Positions 16,148-22,210 of a DNA stretch of 42,833 nucleotides are shown here, one piece after another (position 1 is the first letter of the stretch; each line of letters opens with the position of its first letter). The DNA is from an uncultured Planctomycetaceae bacterium (lineage in GTDB: Bacteria; Planctomycetota; Planctomycetia; Pirellulales; Pirellulaceae): NCBI GenBank assembly GCA_903863885.1, contig CAIPEB010000622.1, forward strand, positions 1 to 42,833. The letters are read 5' to 3'. The position numbers and the translations under genes are program-made. Below the pieces are notes generated by a model that did no database searches, had not been told where the DNA came from, and was given only the letters and a program-made list of their open reading frames with translations.

Positions 16148-16363
16148 TCATGCGGCTTCGCGTCGCGATGCCGGATGCCGAGCCAATGACCGATCAGCGG
16201 GCGGATCCTGCAAATCCCGCTGGCGTTTCTCCTCCGCTGCCCGTCGAGAGAGCTCTTCGATCAGCCGATCGCGCCGCTGGCTCATCAGTCGAACCAGCAT
16301 CGTAATCGCGACATAGACGCTGACCGCCAGAATCGCATAATCCCATTCGCCGAGGCTGTCCAT
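16148..16363 (-). CDS. Small single-span membrane protein
   Basis: The protein has 71 residues. An N-terminal membrane helix (EWDYAILAVSVYVAITMLV) is followed by a highly charged, probably helical tail rich in Arg, Glu and Ala. Function is not recognised. There are two in-frame ATGs, at 16369 and 16363; GGGAGGAG ends 1 nt before the first, which is too close, and is well placed for the second, so I use 16363. It lies between fmt (115 bp upstream) and miaB (108 bp downstream) on the same strand. The good ribosome site and clear membrane segment argue that it is a real gene. Confidence 0.65.
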   Translation of the reverse strand: MDSLGEWDYAILAVSVYVAITMLVRLMSQRRDRLIEELSRRAAEEKRQRDLQDPPADRSLARHPASRREAA

Positions 16364-16478
16364 TGCCATGCTCCTCCCAGGCCCTCATAGCCTGCCGCAA
16401 GTGCCTGAGTGTACCGCGCAACCTCTGGCGGACGGAAGGTGGATGCAGCCGCCGAAACCGCCTCAGCGTGAATGATCC

Positions 16479-17438
16479 TCACGGCGTCGAAAGGACTTGC
16501 CCGACCGGGATGCGGTAACCTCGCAGAAATTCGCTAGCATCCATAAGTCGTTTGCCGGCAGGCTGAATCCGCTCCAGCGAGAGCGCCTCTTGCCCGCAGG
16601 CCACGACGAGCTGCTCGCCGTCGGCCCGCAGCACGGTCCCGGGCACCTGCCCGTGCTCGCCCACATTCACCACGCTCACGCGGTTCAGGATCAATCGAAG
16701 CGGTTGGAATTTCGCGGCGGGAAGCTCCGTATAGGCCCCCGGCCATGGTTGAAAGGCGCGAACCCGATTCCGGATCTCCAGCGCCGGACTTCGCCAATCC
16801 ACGCGACCCTGCTCTTTTCTGAGGCGGGGCGCACGCGTTGCCTCGGATTGGTTCTGAGGCTCGCCCAGAATCGAAACTCGATCCCAGCCGCGCAGCATCT
16901 CCAAGGCATCGAGCACCGCGTCCGCTCCAATCTGCGACAGTCGCTGTTCGAGTTCAGGTGCTGTTTCATCCGCACCGATCGGCGTGGTTCTCTTCACCAG
17001 ACTCGGCCCGGCGTCCAGACGCTGCGTCATGTGGATCACCGTCACGCCCGTCTCACGATCGCCGTTGGCAATGGCCCAATTGATGGGGGCCGCGCCTCGG
17101 TAGCGGGGAAGAAGCGACCCGTGCAGGTTGACTCCCCCCAGAGGCGCAAGAGCGAGCGTCGCTCCCGAGAGTATCTGGCCATAGTCGCAGACGACGAGCA
17201 CATCGGGTTGCAATTCAGCCAAAGCAGGATGCAGCGACTCGTCGTTGACATCCTCAGGAGCGAGCGACGCCACTCCCAGATCGCGAGACGCCTCCAGCAT
17301 CGGATTCGTCGGCCCGCCCTTGCGGCTCGCATTGGCAACCAGCGGCCGCGTGATCAAGCCAACAACCTGATGGTGGCGGCAGACGGCATGAAATGTCGGC
17401 ACGGCAAAAGGTCCCGTGCCCATCATCAGACATCGCAT
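16479..17438 (-). CDS. fmt: Methionyl-tRNA formyltransferase
   Basis: The protein has 319 residues, the usual size. It transfers the formyl group of 10-formyl-THF to initiator Met-tRNA. The N-terminal formyltransferase domain starts MRCLMMGTGPFAVPTF and carries the catalytic signature HGSLLPRYRGAAPINWAI, followed by TGVTVIHMTQRLDAGP. The C-terminal OB-like tRNA-binding domain follows (RNRVRAFQPWPGAYT). GGAG lies 10 nt before the ATG. It is 27 bp downstream of def, forming the classical def-fmt pair. Confidence 0.97.
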   Translation of the reverse strand: MRCLMMGTGPFAVPTFHAVCRHHQVVGLITRPLVANASRKGGPTNPMLEASRDLGVASLAPEDVNDESLHPALAELQPDVLVVCDYGQILSGATLALAPLGGVNLHGSLLPRYRGAAPINWAIANGDRETGVTVIHMTQRLDAGPSLVKRTTPIGADETAPELEQRLSQIGADAVLDALEMLRGWDRVSILGEPQNQSEATRAPRLRKEQGRVDWRSPALEIRNRVRAFQPWPGAYTELPAAKFQPLRLILNRVSVVNVGEHGQVPGTVLRADGEQLVVACGQEALSLERIQPAGKRLMDASEFLRGYRIPVGQVLSTP

Positions 17439-17465
17439 CGCGGGCTGGCTCCATGCATCGGCGGA

Positions 17466-18044
17466 TCAGCAGTACTTCGATTCCCACTCGGCCAGACTCG
17501 CAGCCACTTCCGCATCGCTCGGAATCTCGCCCGTCGCACGCCGGCTCAGAAAATCCGTCTCGAACACGTCGAGATCGTCCTGGACTTCCTGGCCCGCCAG
17601 CGGCGACATGCGGTCGGTAAACAAGACTCCCTCAAGATGATCCGTCTCGTGCTGAACCACCCGGGACAACATGCCGTCCAACGTTCCGCTCACTTCTTCG
17701 CCAGCCAGATTGTAGGCGCTGACGTGAATCTGCTTGGGACGCTTCACAGGACCGTAAAGCTCGGGAAAACTGAGGCAGCCTTCCTCTTTTTCTTCCGTCC
17801 CCTTCGGGCGGCTCAACACCGGGTTGATAAACACCAGTTCCTCGCCCTCCCCGGGTTCACCCTCCAGATTGGCGATGAACAAACGGAACGGCAGCCCTAC
17901 CTGATTGGCGGCCAACCCGATGCCCCGCGAAGCGTACATCAATTCGAACATCTCCCGAACGATCGCGCGGAGTTCCGCATCGACACGTCGAAGGGGCTTC
18001 GATTTATGGCGCAAGGCCGGATGAGGATAAGTGACAATTCGCAA
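17466..18044 (-). CDS. def: Peptide deformylase
   Basis: The protein has 192 residues if started at TTG 18044. It removes the N-formyl group from nascent proteins. All three motifs are present: GIGLAANQVG (41-50), EGCLSFPE with metal ligand C90, and QHETDH with H132, E133 and H136. I chose the TTG because the fold begins there (MRIVTYPHPALR), GGGAG sits about 9 nt upstream, and a good promoter (18084-18112) predicts a start near 18077. An in-frame ATG at 18266 lies upstream of that promoter and would add a 74-residue tail encoded partly by a 7-bp repeat, so it is unlikely. Confidence 0.95.
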   Translation of the reverse strand: MRIVTYPHPALRHKSKPLRRVDAELRAIVREMFELMYASRGIGLAANQVGLPFRLFIANLEGEPGEGEELVFINPVLSRPKGTEEKEEGCLSFPELYGPVKRPKQIHVSAYNLAGEEVSGTLDGMLSRVVQHETDHLEGVLFTDRMSPLAGQEVQDDLDVFETDFLSRRATGEIPSDAEVAASLAEWESKYC

Positions 18045-18083
18045 CTTCTCATTCTCCCAATGCTGCAACAAGTCCTCCGAGGG

Positions 18084-18112
18084 ATTATAGGAAGTCGGCG
18101 AGGCATAGTCAG
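18084..18112 (-). promoter_or_regulatory. Promoter of the def-fmt-miaB cluster
   Basis: On the minus strand CTGACT (18112-18107) and a perfect TATAAT (18089-18084) are separated by 17 bp. The predicted start near 18077 leaves a leader of about 33 nt before the TTG of def. This placement also decides the def start. Confidence 0.6.
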
Positions 18113-18172
18113 GGAGGTGCGATCCGAAGTTCCGCGAAGCGGGCATCCGGATGCAGTCTTTTGCTTTTGCCT

Positions 18173-18193
18173 CCGGACTCCGGACTCCAGACT
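18173..18193. repeat. Three tandem 7-bp repeats (CCGGACT type)
   Basis: CCGGACT, CCGGACT and CCAGACT follow one another, and GACTCC recurs a few bases later. It lies between the def and VWA promoters and is not part of either gene as annotated. Short degenerate repeats of this GGAGTCC type occur between genes in many high-GC genomes; no function is inferred. Confidence 0.6.
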
Positions 18194-18219
18194 CCCTGCT
18201 GCCGACTCCTCCGTGCACG

Positions 18220-18248
18220 TTGACCGGAGCCGGTGATCCACCTAGAAT
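18220..18248 (+). promoter_or_regulatory. Promoter of the VWA/ExbBD/TPR operon
   Basis: TTGACC (18220-18225) and TAGAAT (18243-18248) are separated by 17 bp, each 5 of 6 to consensus. The start would be near 18255, giving a leader of about 59 nt before the TTG at 18314. It diverges from the def promoter 108 bp away. The five internal junctions of the operon are tight, so this is probably the only promoter for six genes. Confidence 0.65.
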
Positions 18249-18313
18249 CTTCCGAATCGCGAACAACGTAATATCTTTCTACAAAAAGACTTTCGCACGG
18301 GAGCGAAGCAGCC

Positions 18314-19330
18314 TTGGCAGCCACCCTCAGGAGCGAGCAGGACGGCTTGTTCGAGGACGCGAACGCCGCAAGCGGCCCACCCCGACATCGCGGTCCAGCC
18401 TGGCTGTTCTCGTTGATTCTGCACGCGGGCATCTTCCTGGTCATCGGGTTGTGCGGAAGTGGGCGGGCTTCGCTCGGCACCGGAGAACCGGATCGCAGCG
18501 TCGGGATTGCGATCGTACAACAAGCGGCAGATCAGGTCCGTTATTTCTCGGAAGCAGACTCGTCCCTGAGCGAACCGGACCAATCCCCGATTCGCGGAAC
18601 GGAGGGCGCCGCAGCCAGCCCATTTCCCACGTTGGATCAACTGCCCGTCGGTCTGGCCGCGTCGCTGCCCAGTCGCGCCGATGCCGCAAGAGTCGCCGGC
18701 AGTGGAACTCCGTCGCTTCCCGGTGCTGACAGTCTGGCGCAGGCAACAAACTCATCCCGCACAGGCGTTCCCAAACGCAGCACATCGACGCAAGTCTTCG
18801 GTGTCAAAGGCACCGGCGGCCGGTTTGTCTACGTGTTTGACCGATCGGCCAGCATGGAGTGGTTCGGCGGCCGACCGATCCGCGCCGCGAAACTCGAGTT
18901 ACTGCGAAGTCTGACCGACCTGTCGGATCTGGATCAGTTCCTGATCATCTTCTACAACGAGATGCCCACGGTCTTTAATCCGGACCACCCGCTTCCGCCG
19001 AAGCTGCTGTTCGCCACCAAATCCAATAAACGAGCTGCGGAAGAGTTCGTGTCGCAGATCTCGCCGGCGGGAGGCACGCAGCATCTCGATGCGATCCGCC
19101 TGGCGCTCAACGTTCAGCCCGACGTGATCTTCCTGCTCACCGACGCCGACGACCCCAAGCTGAGCCCCGTCGAACTGGCCTCGATCCGACGGCGCAACCA
19201 GGGGGGAACTGCAATCAACACGATCGAATTCGGCACGCGTCCTGCGCCGGAGCCCAACAACTTCATGATGCAGTTGGCTGAGCAGAACGACGGCCAGCAT
19301 GCATACGTTCAGGTATCCCGTCTTCCATAA
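18314..19330 (+). CDS. TonB-like membrane-anchored VWA-domain protein
   Basis: The protein has 338 residues. A short cytoplasmic N terminus is followed by one membrane helix at about 29-48 (WLFSLILHAGIFLVIGL) containing S33-x3-H37, the same spacing as the Ser16/His20 pair in the energy-coupling helix of TonB. A Ser/Ala/Pro-rich linker of about 115 residues follows. A von Willebrand A domain (168-338) has an intact MIDAS start, D176-x-S178-x-S180 in VFDRSASM, and a later TDADDP loop. Topology predicts a periplasmic VWA domain. The start is TTG with GGGAG about 11 nt upstream; no nearby ATG fits. With ExbB and two ExbDs in the same operon, I infer that the proton motive force acts on this protein as it does on TonB or TolA. 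The binding target is unknown. Confidence 0.85.
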   Translation: MAATLRSEQDGLFEDANAASGPPRHRGPAWLFSLILHAGIFLVIGLCGSGRASLGTGEPDRSVGIAIVQQAADQVRYFSEADSSLSEPDQSPIRGTEGAAASPFPTLDQLPVGLAASLPSRADAARVAGSGTPSLPGADSLAQATNSSRTGVPKRSTSTQVFGVKGTGGRFVYVFDRSASMEWFGGRPIRAAKLELLRSLTDLSDLDQFLIIFYNEMPTVFNPDHPLPPKLLFATKSNKRAAEEFVSQISPAGGTQHLDAIRLALNVQPDVIFLLTDADDPKLSPVELASIRRRNQGGTAINTIEFGTRPAPEPNNFMMQLAEQNDGQHAYVQVSRLP

Positions 19331-19347
19331 TCCGGGATCAAAACACC

Positions 19348-20478
19348 ATGTCCCGCTGCCTTCTGGAAATCAGTCCGTCGTCTGCGGCATTCGGGCTCGC
19401 AGCCCGCCGACGCCCGCCTGCATGGATGGCAATCGTCATGCTGACCGTCGCCTGCGAAGGCACCGGCGCGGAAGACACGATTGTGATCGCAGGCAAGGAC
19501 GGTCAGGCAAGCCTGCGATCCACCGGCGAGGTCGTTGACTATACCGGTGCGGGACTTGTGTTTCGGCACGCGGGCGGCCGCGAGCAGACGATTCCTGCCG
19601 GCCAGGTTCTCGAAGTGCAGAGTCCGTGGGTTCCGGCACAAGTCGCGGCGGACGAGAAATTCCAGCAGGGACGCTACGAGGAGGCCCTTCATCACTACCG
19701 CGAAGCGTTGGACAAGGAACCGCGCCAGTGGGTCAAGCGGCTGATCCTGTCGCAAAGCGTCTGGTGCTTTCGGCGAACGGGCCAGTCACTGCCTGCTTCA
19801 CTTGCTTTCGTGCAGATCTGCCGGCAGGATCCGGCCACTCCCTATTTCGACTCAATTCCGCTTCCCTGGGAGACCCGCCCGGTTCCACCGGCGCTCGAGG
19901 AACAATCCCGAAAATGGCTGGCCGACAGCGAGCCTTCCGCGGCGAGGTTGCTTGCTTGCGGCTGGTTGCTTTCCACTTCGCAGAAACCCGAGGCGCTTGC
20001 CGCGCTCCGGCAGTTATCGTCCGACTCGCAGCCCGCCGTGGCGTTCCTGGCGGAGGCTCAAATCTGGCGAACCACGCTGCTTGCCGCCGGAAGAGCGGAA
20101 GCCGAGCGATGGCAGACCCGAATTGACCGCATGCCCGCGCCGCTGCAGGCCGGCCCGCTGCTGTTGCTGGCCCAGTTGCAGTCCCGACTCGAACAGTCCG
20201 AGCAGGCCGCGATTACGTTCATGAAGATCGCAATCCTCCATTCACGCCACGCGGAACTGGCGGCGAGGTCGCTCTTGGGCGCGGGAACCGAATTGGAGAA
20301 GATCGGCCAGCGCGACGAAGCCTCTCGACTGTACGAAGAGCTGGTCGCGCAATATCCGGACTCCGCGGACTCGGTCGGCCAGGCGAAGCAGCGACTTGAG
20401 GAACTCGCGCAGCCGAAGGACGTATCGCCGCCAAGACCAGCGTCGCCCCCGCGTCAGGCGCCGACGCCCCAACCCTAG
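19348..20478 (+). CDS. TPR-repeat exported protein
   Basis: The protein has 376 residues. An N-terminal hydrophobic segment (about 26-36, WMAIVMLTVA) after an Arg-rich stretch is a likely signal or anchor. A short domain follows (about 43-90, DTIVIAGKDGQASLRSTGE) that looks like a small beta module. Tetratricopeptide-like helical pairs come next, e.g. KFQQGRYEEALHHYREALDK at about 103-122 and AAITFMKIAIL in the C-terminal third. The tail is a Pro-rich segment. It starts 17 bp after the VWA stop and ends 9 bp before exbB. TPR proteins usually hold complexes together; here it is likely a periplasmic scaffold for the ExbBD-VWA machine. No catalytic motif is seen. Confidence 0.82.
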   Translation: MSRCLLEISPSSAAFGLAARRRPPAWMAIVMLTVACEGTGAEDTIVIAGKDGQASLRSTGEVVDYTGAGLVFRHAGGREQTIPAGQVLEVQSPWVPAQVAADEKFQQGRYEEALHHYREALDKEPRQWVKRLILSQSVWCFRRTGQSLPASLAFVQICRQDPATPYFDSIPLPWETRPVPPALEEQSRKWLADSEPSAARLLACGWLLSTSQKPEALAALRQLSSDSQPAVAFLAEAQIWRTTLLAAGRAEAERWQTRIDRMPAPLQAGPLLLLAQLQSRLEQSEQAAITFMKIAILHSRHAELAARSLLGAGTELEKIGQRDEASRLYEELVAQYPDSADSVGQAKQRLEELAQPKDVSPPRPASPPRQAPTPQP

Positions 20479-20487
20479 GAGTGCATT

Positions 20488-21330
20488 GTGTCGAAAGTCC
20501 GGAATCGACTGCGGCTGGCAGGCACGGCCGTAATCCTGAGCCTGATTCCCGCGGCTGCCCGGGCGGCCGAGGATGCGGCCGTCGCGAAGCCCGAACCGAG
20601 CTTGTTCCAGATCATTTTTTCGGGGGGCATCGTAGGCGCCACGATAATGATCGCGATCTTTGCGCTCTCGTTCGCCGCAGCCTACCTGATTTTCGAGCAG
20701 TTCATGACGCTGCGGCGCAAGGAAATCCTGCCCGAAGGTCTCGGCGACGAGGTGCGGCAGATGCTGATCTCGGGACGCCTTGCCGAGGCCGCGCAGGCCT
20801 GCCGTGATCAACCGAGCTTCCTGTCACACGTGCTGCTGGCGGGACTCGGCGAAGTCGAAGGCGGATGGGCCGCTGTGGAAAAGGCACTGGAAGACGTGCT
20901 CGCGGAGCAGTCCGCGCGGCTGTTCCGCAAGGTCGAGTACCTTTCGGTGATCGGCAATATCGCTCCCATGCTCGGCCTGCTCGGAACAGTCACCGGGATG
21001 ATCCTCGCGTTTCAAACCGTGGCCAAGACGCAGGGCGCGGCTAATGCCGCGCAACTGGCCGAAGGGATCTACGAAGCGTTGGTCACCACTGTCGGCGGAC
21101 TGGTGGTCGCGATTCCCGCGATCGGGGCGTTTGCCGTGTTGCGCAATCGCATCGACCAGTTGGTGGCGGAAGCCGCCTACATCGCGCAACACGTGTTTAC
21201 GCCGCTGAAGCGCAGGCGATTCAAGGTCCAGCAGCCCGCAGCGGTCTCGCCTGCACTTCCCTCCTCCCCGTCGTCGTCGCCCCCGTCACCCCCGTCGCTG
21301 CCTCGGGCGCCGAAGGAAGGGAGTCGCTGA
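20488..21330 (+). CDS. exbB: MotA/TolQ/ExbB-family proton channel subunit
   Basis: The protein has 280 residues. An N-terminal signal-like helix ending near ARAAEDA is followed by three membrane helices: GIVGATIMIAIFALSFAAAY, then NIAPMLGLLGTVTGMILAF (the conserved ExbB/TolQ channel helix with its GLLGTV motif), then TTVGGLVVAIPAIGAFAVL. A cytoplasmic loop with EVEGGWAAVEKALEDVL lies between the first two. The C-terminal tail of about 30 residues is Ser/Pro-rich and unusual. The start is GTG with AGGAG 6-7 nt upstream. It forms the stator pentamer around an ExbD dimer and conducts protons. The stop overlaps the next ATG (TGATG). Confidence 0.95.
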   Translation: MSKVRNRLRLAGTAVILSLIPAAARAAEDAAVAKPEPSLFQIIFSGGIVGATIMIAIFALSFAAAYLIFEQFMTLRRKEILPEGLGDEVRQMLISGRLAEAAQACRDQPSFLSHVLLAGLGEVEGGWAAVEKALEDVLAEQSARLFRKVEYLSVIGNIAPMLGLLGTVTGMILAFQTVAKTQGAANAAQLAEGIYEALVTTVGGLVVAIPAIGAFAVLRNRIDQLVAEAAYIAQHVFTPLKRRRFKVQQPAAVSPALPSSPSSSPPSPPSLPRAPKEGSR

Positions 21331-21758
21331 TGCGAATTCCGAGCCGAGTCCGGGATACGCGAGTCGGCATTAACATGACGCCGATGATCGACGTCGTGTT
21401 CCAGCTGATCATCTTCTTTCTCGTGTCCAGCCACCTGGCCAAGCAGGAAGTTCAGCTGACCCTGCCGCTGCCGGTGGCGGACAGCGGGCATCAGCCCGAG
21501 GAATCGCCCGCGAAGCGATTGACGATCAACGTGCTCGACGACGGCGTGCTGACGCTGGCCGGACGCACAGTGGCCATCGAAGAACTGGCGGACCAGTTGC
21601 GTGCCGTGCGCGCGGGACAACCCGAAGAAATGGAGGTCCGCGTGCGCAGCGACCGCCGTGTTCCATATCGCCGGATCGAACCCGTGCTGCTGGCATGCGC
21701 CCGCGCGCGCATCTGGAACGTCACGTTCGGCGTGTATCGATCGGAGGACGTTCAATAG
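21330..21758 (+). CDS. exbD: ExbD/TolR-family protein 1
   Basis: The protein has 142 residues. A short cytoplasmic tail, then one membrane helix with the invariant proton-carrying aspartate D21 in NMTPMIDVVFQLIIFFL, and a periplasmic ExbD domain (about 50-142). The start codon overlaps the exbB stop by 1 nt and its own stop overlaps the next start by 1 nt, so all three motor subunits are coupled. It couples proton flow through ExbB to movement of the partner protein, by analogy to the Ton, Tol and Gld systems. Confidence 0.95.
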   Translation: MRIPSRVRDTRVGINMTPMIDVVFQLIIFFLVSSHLAKQEVQLTLPLPVADSGHQPEESPAKRLTINVLDDGVLTLAGRTVAIEELADQLRAVRAGQPEEMEVRVRSDRRVPYRRIEPVLLACARARIWNVTFGVYRSEDVQ

Positions 21759-22210
21759 TGCGCAGGCCATCGACGTTTCTGCAACGCGGGACCGATTCGG
21801 AACTCCAGATGACGCCGATGATCGACGTCGTGTTCCAGTTGATGATCTTCTTCGTCTGGACATCCGGGGTGCAGGTTTCGGAGCACATCCTGCCCAGCCG
21901 CGTCACGGACAAGACGCCGGCCGAGGCAGGCGCGACCGCCAGCCTCGACGCCGATTCGGATTTCCACGAACTGGTGATCCGCGTAATGTGGCAGGGGGGA
22001 AAGCCGCAATGGCAACTGAACGGCCGGAGCATTCCGAGCCTGGCGGCCATGCGTCAACAACTGAAAGAAGTCCGCGCGATTGCGCCGCAGGCGCCGCTGA
22101 TTATCCATCCGGACCCTGAAACGCCGCTGGAGTACGTGATCCAGGCGTATGACCTGACAAGGTTGATCGGGTTTCGGAAAGTTCAAATGGCCGTGTCGGA
22201 ACATGATTGA
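21758..22210 (+). CDS. exbD: ExbD/TolR-family protein 2
   Basis: The protein has 150 residues. The membrane helix contains D23 in QMTPMIDVVFQLMIFFV, followed by a larger, divergent periplasmic domain. The start is the GTG overlapping the stop of the first exbD (TAGTG), with GGAGG 10 nt upstream; a longer in-frame start at 21695 lies inside that gene. The 18 bases encoding MTPMID are almost identical in the two genes (first base onward ATGACGCCGATGATCGAC), showing duplication and strong constraint, whereas the periplasmic parts differ greatly. Two different ExbDs could form a heterodimer in one ExbB pentamer. Confidence 0.95.
   Translation: MRRPSTFLQRGTDSELQMTPMIDVVFQLMIFFVWTSGVQVSEHILPSRVTDKTPAEAGATASLDADSDFHELVIRVMWQGGKPQWQLNGRSIPSLAAMRQQLKEVRAIAPQAPLIIHPDPETPLEYVIQAYDLTRLIGFRKVQMAVSEHD

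Noticed and set aside
18045-18266. Upstream extension of def to an ATG at 18266
   Set aside because: It lies before the predicted promoter and contains the 7-bp repeat; the TTG at 18044 fits the family start and ribosome site.
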